DNA of 64,000 nt from JAYVFR01 sp043772945 (GTDB taxonomy: Bacteria > Patescibacteriota > JACMRA01), in the NCBI GenBank assembly GCA_043772945.1, contig JAYVFR010000007.1, positions 1 to 64,000 of the forward strand. The letters are read 5' to 3'. Each line of letters starts with the position of its first letter. Position 1 is the first letter of the stretch. The translations under genes were made by a program, and so were the position numbers. A model generated the notes under the pieces. That model did not search any database. It saw nothing but the letters and a program-made list of their open reading frames with translations, and was not told the origin of the DNA. Of this stretch, positions 8,758 through 18,059 are shown piece after piece.

Positions 8758-10029
8758 ATGCAAAACAATCCAAACAATAATCAAGTTAATCCCAATAACC
8801 CTGTTGTCAATTCTGATCTAAATCAGGTTCCAAATACTTCTTTTGAGCCATCTGCACTCCCTCAAATAGAAAATAATTTTGATCCGAATTTAGATTACAC
8901 CAATTTTGCCCAAAATAATCCTAATCAGCAAACTGCAAGCAATGAGACTAACGATTCTAGCAACTACAATAATTTTGATTATAATAATCCTAATTTAAAT
9001 CAAGGATTTGATCCCCTTATTCAAAATACCCAAGATCAATACTACCAGGATCCAAACCAAACCTATGCAGATCCCAACAATTTGACTAATTTGCCGATGA
9101 ATAATTATAACGATCCATACAACGTTAATAACTCAGACATTTTATCTGAAAATAACAATGAAATAAACAGTAAAGCAGTAGCAAATAATAATGTAAAGAA
9201 AAAAAGTAATCTTATTTTTTATGTGGCTAGTGGGATCGCCATGATTGTTTTACTTGGAGTAATTGGGTTTTTAGCTTATCTATTTTTAGGCCAAAACAAT
9301 ACAGCCCCTAAGACTGATGATGTTGCCAATACTAGTACCACTGTTACACAATCAAGCTCAGTAGATAGTAATTTGACTGCCGCAACAGTCTCAGCTCAAA
9401 GTTCTAATTCTGATAGTGCCACAAATTTAATCAATACTAATTCTAGCTCCAATAGTCAATCTCAAGTAATTAGTACTTCCGGAAGTGTAAATAATGAGAC
9501 TTTTAAGGACCCTAAAGGCCCAACTCCAGCGAGTTTAGCACGTAAAAACACAGATACAGTTATTAGTATTTTATTTCTAAAAAAATATTTTCCTAATGAC
9601 TTAACCCAAGACGGTAAATGTAAGAACGAAGCTGTCTGTGGAAACGGAGTAGATTCTGATAGCGACGGCTTAACTAATTTAGAAGAATATAATTACGATA
9701 CTGATCCAACTAAAAATGATACTGATGGTGACGGTATTGCAGATGGTGACGAAATTAAAATTTACGGCACTAGCCCAACTGCTAAAGATAGCGATTTTGA
9801 CAAATATGACGATGCTAAAGAGTTAGCTACTTGTTACGATCCTGCTCTAAAAACTAGCAACAAAATCACTTCAACCAAAAAACAACAAATTACTGACGCA
9901 ATTAAACTATCTCCCTTGCATGAGCCTACAATTACTACATTGAAAACAGCAGGCGCAACGGACGGAGATTTAGTTAATGGGTACATTGCACGTGAGTGTA
10001 CAACTGGTCTTGTAGGTGGTCAAAACTAA
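8758..10029 (+). CDS. Membrane-anchored protein with calcium-binding (TSP3-like) repeats
   Basis: The N-terminal ~150 residues are low-complexity and rich in Asn, Pro, Gln and Tyr. One membrane segment (about 152-176) follows a Lys-rich stop, then a Ser/Thr/Asn-rich linker, which should be extracellular. Residues about 297-345 hold thrombospondin type 3-like loops (DSDSDGLTNLEEY, DTDGDGIADGDE), with the DxDxDG spacing that binds Ca. No cleavable signal is evident. It overlaps the frame of the following pilin-like gene, so the two are probably cotranscribed. Surface or envelope role inferred. Confidence 0.65.
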   Translation: MQNNPNNNQVNPNNPVVNSDLNQVPNTSFEPSALPQIENNFDPNLDYTNFAQNNPNQQTASNETNDSSNYNNFDYNNPNLNQGFDPLIQNTQDQYYQDPNQTYADPNNLTNLPMNNYNDPYNVNNSDILSENNNEINSKAVANNNVKKKSNLIFYVASGIAMIVLLGVIGFLAYLFLGQNNTAPKTDDVANTSTTVTQSSSVDSNLTAATVSAQSSNSDSATNLINTNSSSNSQSQVISTSGSVNNETFKDPKGPTPASLARKNTDTVISILFLKKYFPNDLTQDGKCKNEAVCGNGVDSDSDGLTNLEEYNYDTDPTKNDTDGDGIADGDEIKIYGTSPTAKDSDFDKYDDAKELATCYDPALKTSNKITSTKKQQITDAIKLSPLHEPTITTLKTAGATDGDLVNGYIARECTTGLVGGQN

Positions 10030-10048
10030 TTCTGTTTTTTTTGATAAT

Positions 10049-10531
10049 ATGTCTAATCGTTTAAACTTATTACTACACAACTACGAAATAAGAAAAGATT
10101 TTATCAAAAAACTAATTCTTACGTTCTGGAGTTTACTCACATTAGGCCTGTTATTTTTACACCCATTTAGAATAGTTACAAACGCAGTCGAACCAGAGTT
10201 TGGTAAGCCAGTAGAGCTTTGTAATGCTGATGGTACCAGTGGATTCGGTACTGCCTGTAAGCAACCAGACAATTTACTTATCGCAGATTCTGGGAGTGGT
10301 GGTGGAAATCCAATTCAAGTCATTTTATCTATTACATCATATATGATTGTCATTGGGCTCGTGGTAGCGATTGTATATTTTGTGTTAGCCGGTTGGAAAT
10401 TGCTAACTAGCCAAGGAGATTCCAAAAAAGTTGAAGAGGCAACTAAGACAATAACATACGCCGTTCTCGGGATGATTGTAATGGCGCTTTCATTTTTCCT
10501 AACTTCAAATATAATTAAATTACTAACTTAA
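10049..10531 (+). CDS. Small two-TM pilin-like (VirB2/TrbC-like) membrane protein
   Basis: About 160 residues. One hydrophobic segment lies near the N-terminus (TFWSLLTLGLLFLHPFRIV), then a Gly/Ser-rich loop, then two more (YMIVIGLVVAIVYFVLAGW and ITYAVLGMIVMALSFFL) joined by a charged loop (KLLTSQGDSKKVEEA). This layout resembles small VirB2/TrbC-type or CPR 'pilin-like' proteins. I start at the ATG at 10049; the GTG at 10016 lies inside the upstream gene. The function is not established from the sequence. Confidence 0.55.
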   Translation: MSNRLNLLLHNYEIRKDFIKKLILTFWSLLTLGLLFLHPFRIVTNAVEPEFGKPVELCNADGTSGFGTACKQPDNLLIADSGSGGGNPIQVILSITSYMIVIGLVVAIVYFVLAGWKLLTSQGDSKKVEEATKTITYAVLGMIVMALSFFLTSNIIKLLT

Positions 10532-10546
10532 GTTAATTAACTTTTT
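10530..10546. terminator. Possible bidirectional terminator
   Basis: A perfect palindrome (AAGTTAATTAACTT) followed by T-rich sequence lies between the convergent stops at 10531 and 10545. It is all A/T apart from the ends, so its strength is doubtful. Confidence 0.3.
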
Positions 10547-11369
10547 AAGTTATCAAGTATTTTTTATTCTCTTTTACTAAAATATAGTTAGGATTTTTTA
10601 TTTGATTATACAAGTAGTTTTCTAGGGGAAAATAAACAGTATTATCATTAATTTTGTCGTGGTGCTTGTGGTGGTAAAATCTAGAAATGTTAATACATAA
10701 TAATATCAATTTAGTAATGATATTGACCCGTGGCTTGTGCCTATTTAATTTTTCCCATTTAGTTGAGTAATGAGGAAAATAAAATAAGAATAAACCGTTT
10801 AAATAACCAACTATTAATACTGAGAATAACCAATAACTAAAATAAACAGTTTGATTTTTTAAAACAAAAATTAGTAAAATTAAAAAGATTTGAATAAATC
10901 TATCTATCAGATAACCAATCCAAGCTTTGTTTTTTTTGTATAATTTATTTTGCCAGAAATAAACATCTTTTTGCCAGATACGAAAAGGAAGAGTTAATAA
11001 TGTTCCACCATGAGTTAACTTGTAATCTGGATCTTTCTCTTTATCACCTAAGTTTGCGTGGTGCAAGGAATGCGTCAAACGAAACTCACTAAAAGTTAAT
11101 CCAGCTAATATAGCGCTAGCATGACCAAAAAAATTATTCCACTCTCGATTACGGCTCAATAAATTATGACTTGCTTGATGGAGAATATTCATTAAATAAT
11201 GAAGGCATAAAGTTAGGCCAAGGAAATTTAAAATAATTAAATGATTTAACTCTAATTTTAGTTCAAAATTTTGTTTTAATAGATTTTGATAAAAATAAAT
11301 TACAAGCGAAAGCCCCGCCCAGAAGATAAATTGGTTTACAAAGTATTTTTGAGCAGAATTACTTTTCAT
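10545..11369 (-). CDS. Membrane fatty-acid desaturase/hydroxylase family protein
   Basis: Integral-membrane di-iron oxygenase superfamily. Three His boxes are visible: HQASH near residue 65, HSLHHANLGD near 92, and YHHKHHDK near 232, between four hydrophobic stretches. The 274-residue length and the HxxHH-type second box fit acyl desaturases or carotenoid hydroxylase/ketolase relatives; the substrate cannot be chosen. No fatty-acid or carotenoid genes are adjacent, so it may act on scavenged lipids. Monocistronic and convergent with the pilin-like gene. Confidence 0.78.
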   Translation of the reverse strand: MKSNSAQKYFVNQFIFWAGLSLVIYFYQNLLKQNFELKLELNHLIILNFLGLTLCLHYLMNILHQASHNLLSRNREWNNFFGHASAILAGLTFSEFRLTHSLHHANLGDKEKDPDYKLTHGGTLLTLPFRIWQKDVYFWQNKLYKKNKAWIGYLIDRFIQIFLILLIFVLKNQTVYFSYWLFSVLIVGYLNGLFLFYFPHYSTKWEKLNRHKPRVNIITKLILLCINISRFYHHKHHDKINDNTVYFPLENYLYNQIKNPNYILVKENKKYLIT

Positions 11370-11395
11370 TAAATATTGTTTACTAGTTATTTGTA

Positions 11396-12010
11396 TTATT
11401 CATTAATGTGGTTCCAATCAACATCGTACAAAATAATATCATTTACATTACGATAGTTCATTAAATCTTCTGGTTTAAACCAAATATTAATTTCGGCCTG
11501 AGCGTTTTCGGGGCTATCACTACAATGCATCAAATTACGAACTGCCCGGTTATCTAAGCTAGCGATCTTATAAGAATCTACTGTCATATCACCACGGATT
11601 GTGCCAACGTCAGAACTTTTTGGCTCTGTAGTTCCAACCAGTTTAGTTACTACATCAACAGCACTATTCCCCTCCCAAACCATAGCAACTACGGGACCTG
11701 CAGACATGAATTTTAACAATGATCTCACAATATCTTTCCCGTATTCAACGGCAGGCTTAGTTGCTTTCATTCCACGTTCTTCTAAATTTTTAATAGTGTT
11801 CTGACCCTTAGATTCATACCAAGTGTCACTTTTACCATAATGAGTAGTCAATCTCTCAATATCTGCCATAAACATTTTGGTAGCTACTAACTTTAGGCCG
11901 GTTTTTTCAAAGCGTGTAATTACGTCACCAATAATTGAGCGCTGAACACCATCGGGTTTAATAAAAACAAAAGTTTGTTCTTTTTGCATGGGAATTAAAT
12001 TGTTAGTCAT
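11396..12010 (-). CDS. ndk: Nucleoside diphosphate kinase (extended form)
   Basis: Balances NTP pools by phosphate transfer through a catalytic His. FVFIKPDGVQR near the N-terminus and NLMHCSDSPENA with the catalytic His near residue 162 are diagnostic. At 204 residues it is longer than the usual ~140; the extra length includes an insertion after the YGKSDTWY region (about residues 65-95). An alternative start at an internal ATG (11989) would remove seven residues. Monocistronic. Confidence 0.93.
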   Translation of the reverse strand: MTNNLIPMQKEQTFVFIKPDGVQRSIIGDVITRFEKTGLKLVATKMFMADIERLTTHYGKSDTWYESKGQNTIKNLEERGMKATKPAVEYGKDIVRSLLKFMSAGPVVAMVWEGNSAVDVVTKLVGTTEPKSSDVGTIRGDMTVDSYKIASLDNRAVRNLMHCSDSPENAQAEINIWFKPEDLMNYRNVNDIILYDVDWNHINE

Positions 12011-12188
12011 AAGATTAAAATAATTAAAATATATTTGAAGCTTATAATAACTCTAAATTAAATCAGATGTCAAATTGAACCCATAATTCATAAAAAAAAG
12101 ACCTAAGCTAAAATAAACTTAAGCTGTTTAGAAACAAAGACACTTACATCTCGGCAGGGTTATACAAAAACTACACGCCGTGATAAAT

Positions 12189-12226
12189 TTGCCATTTTTA
12201 TAAAAAGCTATTTAGATAATTTTATT
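12189..12226 (+). promoter_or_regulatory. Promoter of gatA, apparently leaderless
   Basis: TTGCCA (12189-12194), an 18-base spacer and TAGATA (12213-12218) put the -10 box eight bases before the ATG, so transcription should begin at or near the start codon. No Shine-Dalgarno site is present. Confidence 0.6.
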
Positions 12227-13744
12227 ATGTTTACGGTTTCAAAACGCCCCACAATTAACGAAATTCATTCTCTGTATAAAATTCAAAAAGCCACACCAAG
12301 CCAGATTGTTAGCTTCTTTTTAAACCGCATTAGCTCTCTTGATTCCAAATTAAATGCATTCTATAAAGTAACTGATAATCATGCTATTAAACTAGCCAAA
12401 ACTCAAGATCAGTTATTAGAAGAATCTAAAAATTTTAATGATTTAATTGAGAAATATCCACTTTTTGGAATTCCTTTTTCCCTCAAGGCCATTATTCTAG
12501 CCGAAGACTTAGAATTTAACGCCTCCTCTAAAATTTTAAAAAATTATATAGCCCCTTATTCTAGCACGGTTTACACTAAAATCAAAAACAGTGGAGCCAT
12601 ATTAATGGGTATCGTAAATATGGATGAATTTGCTATGGGTGCTAGTGGCGAAAGTGGAGCCTACGGTGCTGTGCGTAATCCTTTTGATATTGACAGAGTT
12701 CCTGGAGGATCTAGTGCAGGAAGTGCTTGTAGCGTTGGAAGTGGAGAAGTTGTTTTCAGCCTTGGCACCGACACAGGGGGGAGTATCCGCCAGCCAAGTG
12801 CTTTTTGTGATACTGTTGGACTTAAACCAACGTATGGACTTGTTTCAAGATTTGGCGTTATCCCAATGGCATCAAGCCTTGATCAAGTCGGGCCAATTAC
12901 TAATTCTGTAATTGATAGTATTGCCGTTACCTCAATTTTAGCAGGTAAAGATTTAAAAGATCAGACTAGTATTGACTCTACGGATTTAATTAAAAATTTA
13001 AACAATCTCTACAAAAAACAAAATGTCAGTAGTCGCAAATTAAACAAAATTTTAAAAACTAGTAATCCAATCAAAATCGGAGTACCAAAAGAATTCTTTA
13101 TTGATGGCATTGATATTAACATTGCAAATGCTATTACGCAATTAATCGTAAAACTCAAAAAAATTGGGCACGAAATTATAGAAATAAGTCTGCCAATGAA
13201 TCATTACGCCATAGCGGTGTATTATTTAATGATGTCAGTTGAAGTGGCCGCTAATTTAGAGCGTATTGATGGAGTTCGATTTGCAATGCAGGAAAATAAA
13301 TACAGCGAGCTATTCTTTGAGCATCGTGATAAGTATTTTGGAGAGGAAGCTAAAAGACGAATTATGCTTGGAACTTACGCTAGTAGTGCGGGTTATTACG
13401 ACGCTTACTACAAAAAAGCCCTTGCAGTTAGAGAGCTTGCTAAACAAGATTACGATAAAGCTTTTCAAGAGTGTGATTTAATCATTACACCTACTACACC
13501 TGAATTTCCGTTTAAAATTGGTGAAAAAACAACAGACCCCCTCAAAATGTATCTTAGCGATGTGTTTACCTGTGGTATAAATCCAGTTCAAATTCCAGGC
13601 CTAAACGTCCCGCTTGGATTGCTAGAAAACGATGAATCTAGTATTAAGCTACCAACAGGTTGCCAAATTCTGGGACCTGAATTGTCAGAAGACAGAATTT
13701 ATACACTCGCCTTAGAGATAGAAAACCTAATCCAAGAAAAATAG
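12227..13744 (+). CDS. gatA: Asp/Glu-tRNA(Asn/Gln) amidotransferase subunit A
   Basis: Glutaminase subunit of GatCAB, which converts Glu-tRNA(Gln) (and Asp-tRNA(Asn)) to the amidated form. The 505-residue protein has the amidase signature: Lys in PFSLKA (K87), the GGSSAGSAC block with the cis-Ser, and the nucleophile Ser in TDTGGSIRQPS, the Ser-Ser-Lys triad. It is slightly longer than usual, with a Lys/Asn-rich insert near residues 245-285. GatB and GatC are not in this window. Confidence 0.95.
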   Translation: MFTVSKRPTINEIHSLYKIQKATPSQIVSFFLNRISSLDSKLNAFYKVTDNHAIKLAKTQDQLLEESKNFNDLIEKYPLFGIPFSLKAIILAEDLEFNASSKILKNYIAPYSSTVYTKIKNSGAILMGIVNMDEFAMGASGESGAYGAVRNPFDIDRVPGGSSAGSACSVGSGEVVFSLGTDTGGSIRQPSAFCDTVGLKPTYGLVSRFGVIPMASSLDQVGPITNSVIDSIAVTSILAGKDLKDQTSIDSTDLIKNLNNLYKKQNVSSRKLNKILKTSNPIKIGVPKEFFIDGIDINIANAITQLIVKLKKIGHEIIEISLPMNHYAIAVYYLMMSVEVAANLERIDGVRFAMQENKYSELFFEHRDKYFGEEAKRRIMLGTYASSAGYYDAYYKKALAVRELAKQDYDKAFQECDLIITPTTPEFPFKIGEKTTDPLKMYLSDVFTCGINPVQIPGLNVPLGLLENDESSIKLPTGCQILGPELSEDRIYTLALEIENLIQEK

Positions 13745-13765
13745 ATTAAAATACCTAAATACCCT

Positions 13766-14536
13766 CTAACTATATTTAACAATTTCCTTATTTAGAGAGT
13801 CTAGATAATTATTCAATGTTTCAGTATTTTTTGATAAACCACTAAAATCTCCACTGTATAATTGCTGACCATTTTCAAGCACTAGAATCTGTTTAGATAA
13901 GGCTTTAATATCTCGCATATAATGAGAAGTTAAAACAATTGTAACCTGTTCCTTGGCGTGCAATTCATTTAACATATTGATAATAGTTTCATGCGAATCA
14001 AAATCAAGACCTATACTAGGCTCGTCCAAAAAAACTATCTCAGGTTTGTGAATAATTGAATTGATTATTTCTAATTTTATGACCTCGCCCAAAGAAAGTG
14101 TGCGAACTAATTGATCTAATTTGTGGTTGACTTTAAAAAGTATTGATAAATTTTCTAATCGTTCTTGGATCCCTGTTAAACTTAAATCATAAAATAAAGC
14201 ATTACTAGTAATTGACCTTCTAGCCGATAAGTCATTACTTAACATTCTTTTTTGACCAGAGATAAAGCCAACTTTTTTTAAGAAATCTGATTGTTTCAGA
14301 TAAGGATCATAGCCTAACACTTTAACTTTACCATTTGTAGGAGATATTAGTCCTAGCATAATTTTGATTAAAGTTGATTTACCCGCTCCATTAGCACCAA
14401 CAATCGACAAAATAGTAGGTTTATCTATGCTAAAATTAATATTTTTGAGAGCCTGCATTGATTTACCAAAAGTTTGAGTAATATTATCAACTTCTATTAC
14501 GGGTTCTAGATGTGATTTAATTTTCATAAGAGTCAT
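13766..14536 (-). CDS. ABC-2 exporter ATP-binding subunit
   Basis: The ATPase of an ABC exporter: Walker A GANGAGKS, Q-loop region, a modified signature LSLGEVIK in place of LSGGQ, Walker B IVFLDEPS and the H-loop LTSHY. It is 256 residues, one ABC domain, cytosolic. It lies 33 bases after the ABC-2 permease gene, so the pair form one transporter. The substrate is unknown; this subfamily (with DUF990-type permeases) is often linked to drug or lipid export, which is inference. Confidence 0.85.
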   Translation of the reverse strand: MTLMKIKSHLEPVIEVDNITQTFGKSMQALKNINFSIDKPTILSIVGANGAGKSTLIKIMLGLISPTNGKVKVLGYDPYLKQSDFLKKVGFISGQKRMLSNDLSARRSITSNALFYDLSLTGIQERLENLSILFKVNHKLDQLVRTLSLGEVIKLEIINSIIHKPEIVFLDEPSIGLDFDSHETIINMLNELHAKEQVTIVLTSHYMRDIKALSKQILVLENGQQLYSGDFSGLSKNTETLNNYLDSLNKEIVKYS

Positions 14537-14569
14537 ATATTGTGTGTTTAGTTCGGAATAGTTTGTAAT

Positions 14570-15349
14570 TTATAATCCTGTAGCTTCAAATTTCCTTAGT
14601 CCTTTAGTGTAAACTGCTTTAGCAATTATGAATAATATTATTACCCAGAAAGCCCCAACTGCAATGCTTAATAAAGACTTTTGATAGCTAATTTTACCTA
14701 AATAAATTTGCAAAGGAATAAAAAAAGTTAAAGCAAAGGGTAGATTTTGCAAAATACTAGTAAAAGGCAGGTAGTTCAAAGGTAGCATTTGTCCTGAAAG
14801 TATTGTTTTAACTTGAGTTACCAACTCAGCGACTCCAAAAATATAACCAAAATAAAAAGAACAAAAACCAATGATATAACCGATGTATAAGTTAATTAAA
14901 TAAGCAATTATGGTGCTAACTAAAAACAATCCAAAATATAAAATACTTGGTGGCATAACTAGAAATTGAAATCCAATTATTCCAACTATTACTCCAATTA
15001 AAACCTTGGTAAGATCTACAACAAAGTATCGCCCGATATAATCAATCCAATAACTTAACCACAAATTAGCAGGCCTTAATAAACGATTGGCTAATTTACC
15101 ACTTACAATTTCACCTTCAATTAGAGAATGATGACTTAATTGGACTATGAATATTTCTCCCAATAGATAGTAAGTAAATATCTCTCTAAAATCAATATTG
15201 GTATTATTCCTTAGGGTTACATACCAAATAAGTAGAACTCCACCTAATCTAACTAATTGAGACATTAAATATGAGATCATACTAGTCAAATATCTGTTGC
15301 GAGACTGGCTGGAGTCTTGGAACAGATAGATCCATTTGAGAAAAGGCAT
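14570..15349 (-). CDS. ABC-2 type permease
   Basis: A 259-residue membrane protein with about six hydrophobic segments and a family-typical loop (EGEIVSGKLANRLLRPANLW) after the second segment, as in ABC-2/DUF990 permeases. It pairs with the ATPase gene 33 bases downstream. It follows the OLD-type gene by 28 bases on the same strand, so the three may share a transcript. Confidence 0.75.
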   Translation of the reverse strand: MPFLKWIYLFQDSSQSRNRYLTSMISYLMSQLVRLGGVLLIWYVTLRNNTNIDFREIFTYYLLGEIFIVQLSHHSLIEGEIVSGKLANRLLRPANLWLSYWIDYIGRYFVVDLTKVLIGVIVGIIGFQFLVMPPSILYFGLFLVSTIIAYLINLYIGYIIGFCSFYFGYIFGVAELVTQVKTILSGQMLPLNYLPFTSILQNLPFALTFFIPLQIYLGKISYQKSLLSIAVGAFWVIILFIIAKAVYTKGLRKFEATGL

Positions 15350-15377
15350 ATAGTATTAAAAGAAATTTAGCTATTTA

Positions 15378-16976
15378 TTAGCGAAGAAAAATACAATCAT
15401 GAAGCTCTTCATAGATTGTTGGAGTATCAATCGGATTGATTAATTTAGCTAGTTCTAAATAAATTTCATTATTTTTTTTATTAATAGAAGTCAAACTATG
15501 GAATTCATTTCTTATTAAATTTATTAATTTATATGAGATTATATGTTGGGTATTTTTAGTTGAAATGAATTCTGAAGGTTTAAATGAATTATTAAATTCT
15601 TCTGATTTTTGGTATTCTTTAAAAAATAAATTAACTACTTCTAAGTCTAGCAAGTAAGCTTCAATACACTGTTTGTTAAGATAAATTAGCTTTAAACCAT
15701 CTTTTTGAAATTCTTTTATTTTGCTATTTTTGTCTGAATCTGATAATAAATCACTATCTTTTAATACTTTATTAACTTTATTTGTAAATACTTTATCTGC
15801 TACTTTTTTGGCAATATGAATATTTTTATTTATATCTCCACCACTAGCAGAGACAAAGTAAATTCCTTCACTACTAAATATTGTATTATAAACATTAGCA
15901 TCAAATTCACAAGATCGTTCACTTAACTGCGACCCTTCGCAAATAATAATCTCGTCCATAAAATCATCTAATCCAGCACCTAATAGTTTATTACCCTCCA
16001 TTCTAGCCTCATAACCTGATGATCCTTCTGGGTTTAAACACTTTCCACCTTCAATCAAATAAACTTTCTGGGTTTCTTTAAATTCACTTGAGGCACTGAT
16101 AATAAACGGGGAGTGTGTTGCAACAAAGAATTGGGTCTCTGGAAACTGAGCAAAAAACTTGGGTAACATTTTTTGTACTTGCGGATGAAGTCCTGTTTCA
16201 GGCTCGTCAATTAGGATTGTATTTATGCTAGGGTCATTTTTAAGGAGGAAAAAGAATTTAATTATAACTTTCTGACCATCCGATAAAGTTTCGATCGGAA
16301 TAGGAGTGTTTTCTAAATCACTAAGAATTAAAACATTACCATCAACATAAATAAATTTGATATTAGTTTCAAGATTAAAACCACCAATATTTTTTAAAAT
16401 TTCTAATAACTCATCTCTTTCTAATTGAGTTAGAGCATTTTTTTTAAAGTCTACCCTGGGAATTTCATTACATTTAATTTTGAGAATATTTAGAATTAAA
16501 ATCTCATAAAGTAATTCAGGATTATTTTCTGGAGTTATTAAATTGTAGTTTCTAGAATGTCCTTGGTATCCGTCTTGTGAGTCTGGTAGTCGCTGTTGTA
16601 TTAAAAATGGTATTAATCTTTGTTTCAAACTATTAATCAAATAATTGTTTTGATACGTAACGATATTTTTTAGTAAAAAAAATTCTTCTTTAAATTCTCC
16701 AATATCAACATCGATGTGATTTCTAGGTTTTACATGGCATGCTGAAGGGTGAATCCTGAAGACAGCAACTGCTTTAAAATCTCTTTTGTAATTGCGATTG
16801 TCCGTAATTAAACTACTAACCTTATCAGAGTCAATAAAATACTCAACACACTCCAACACACTGCTTTTGCCCGAGCCGTTAGGGCCAACTAAGTAGTTGA
16901 CGCTTGCTAGATTGTTTAGAGTTAGCTCATTTTCTCCAATTGCTTTAAAATTTTTGATTGTGATTGAGTTGAGCAT
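15378..16976 (-). CDS. OLD-family ATPase with TOPRIM nuclease domain
   Basis: The N-terminus is a RecF/SMC-like ATPase (NFKAIGENEL, Walker A GPNGSGKSS at 31-39). Walker B and D-loop ILIDEPETGLHP lie near residue 255, followed by FVATHSPF. After about 340 a TOPRIM-like domain follows (ICEGSQLSE, then a DSD acidic pair near 407 and a CIEAYLLD segment). This is the OLD layout (ATPase plus TOPRIM DNA nuclease), also found in anti-phage proteins such as GajA and AriA. No GajB- or AriB-like partner is adjacent; the same-strand neighbours are a PriA stub and an ABC exporter. Defence or repair function is inferred. Confidence 0.75.
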   Translation of the reverse strand: MLNSITIKNFKAIGENELTLNNLASVNYLVGPNGSGKSSVLECVEYFIDSDKVSSLITDNRNYKRDFKAVAVFRIHPSACHVKPRNHIDVDIGEFKEEFFLLKNIVTYQNNYLINSLKQRLIPFLIQQRLPDSQDGYQGHSRNYNLITPENNPELLYEILILNILKIKCNEIPRVDFKKNALTQLERDELLEILKNIGGFNLETNIKFIYVDGNVLILSDLENTPIPIETLSDGQKVIIKFFFLLKNDPSINTILIDEPETGLHPQVQKMLPKFFAQFPETQFFVATHSPFIISASSEFKETQKVYLIEGGKCLNPEGSSGYEARMEGNKLLGAGLDDFMDEIIICEGSQLSERSCEFDANVYNTIFSSEGIYFVSASGGDINKNIHIAKKVADKVFTNKVNKVLKDSDLLSDSDKNSKIKEFQKDGLKLIYLNKQCIEAYLLDLEVVNLFFKEYQKSEEFNNSFKPSEFISTKNTQHIISYKLINLIRNEFHSLTSINKKNNEIYLELAKLINPIDTPTIYEELHDCIFLR

Positions 16977-17025
16977 ATTTTTAAATAATTTAATTACTGT
17001 AACTAATTTCTTGGTTTCTTTATGT

Positions 17026-17967
17026 TTAAAACAGATGACGAGGATTAAGCCTAGCTTGTAAATTATAAGCTATTACTATCCTGTCTATTTCGTTTTTTAA
17101 TTTAAAATATTTAGGATAGTTTCTCGGATATTTAAGCAATATGTGATAGCTAAATAAGTTCTTGCGTTTTAAGAATTTAGCGGGATAAATTGATGACAAA
17201 CTTAATTCACTAAAATCTTTTTCTAAAAGCGGTTTTAAATAATTCCTAACAGCTTCTAATTTAATTTTAGCTTTTTCATTGCTTGCTTCATGAGTAGTTA
17301 GTAATAAAACATTTAGAAATGGAGGAAACCCAAAAATCTCTCGATTAGCCAGCTCTCCTTCAAGAAAGTTTTGATACCAATTTTTAACATTTTCAGAATT
17401 AATTCCTTTATTTGAAAGCTCAGTTAATTCGTTAAACAATTTATTTTCAACCGAAGAATCTAAAGTTAGCTTGCAATTTGGATTTAAACTAATTAATAAA
17501 TCAGCCAAACTTTTGTAAATTTCTTCAGAACACAAATAATCAGGACTGGTTAAAAGATTTTCGGCTTGAATAATTATTACGTTATCAAACTTTGTATAAT
17601 CTAAACTTGGATCATAAACTCTAGTTGTTAAATAAAAAGATTTAGAATCGTAAATTACAGATTCATTAATTTTTAGTTTATCTAAACGAATTACGTTTGA
17701 GCCACTATAATCATTTTTTAACCTAGACTCTAAGTCATCAATCCCGCTTAATTTAGAGTAAATATTATTACCATTGCAAGCACTGCATTTACGAGGATAC
17801 GGATAAGTAGTTTGACACTGATGACAAAGCATTTCCCAGCTCCCGCTACTGGTTCTATAAGTTACAAGCGAAGAAGTACAGCTTTGGCACTCAAACACAA
17901 ATTTGCAATCCTGACATTTTGTAAGTTGATACAAGCCTCGGCGGCCATGAATAAATAATATAGACAT
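17026..17967 (-). CDS. PriA-like protein lacking the helicase motor
   Basis: Matches only the C-terminal part of replication-restart protein PriA. It begins at the ILFLNRRG-equivalent (ILFIHGRRG), keeps all eight zinc cysteines (C18, C21, C27, C30, C48, C51, C61, C64) and the CTD (FPPF; HILLKYP near the end). Walker A, the DExH box and motifs V/VI (GTQMLAKG, GRAGR equivalents) are absent or unrecognisable. At 313 residues it is under half of a normal ~730-residue PriA. Upstream is the divergent uvrA gene 92 bases away, so no missing 5' half exists here. It may load or contact SSB and DnaB without unwinding. Confidence 0.75.
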   Translation of the reverse strand: MSILFIHGRRGLYQLTKCQDCKFVFECQSCTSSLVTYRTSSGSWEMLCHQCQTTYPYPRKCSACNGNNIYSKLSGIDDLESRLKNDYSGSNVIRLDKLKINESVIYDSKSFYLTTRVYDPSLDYTKFDNVIIIQAENLLTSPDYLCSEEIYKSLADLLISLNPNCKLTLDSSVENKLFNELTELSNKGINSENVKNWYQNFLEGELANREIFGFPPFLNVLLLTTHEASNEKAKIKLEAVRNYLKPLLEKDFSELSLSSIYPAKFLKRKNLFSYHILLKYPRNYPKYFKLKNEIDRIVIAYNLQARLNPRHLF

Positions 17968-18059
17968 TTTACAATATTAGTTTTAATTTGTAGTTATTTT
18001 ATAGTTATCTAATTTTATTTAATTTTGACAAAAAACGCCAGATTGGGTCAGTTATATAT

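Noticed and set aside
12011..12226. Possible structured RNA before gatA
   Set aside because: A CGGC/GCCG pairing exists but the stem is four bases and no known RNA motif can be recognised.
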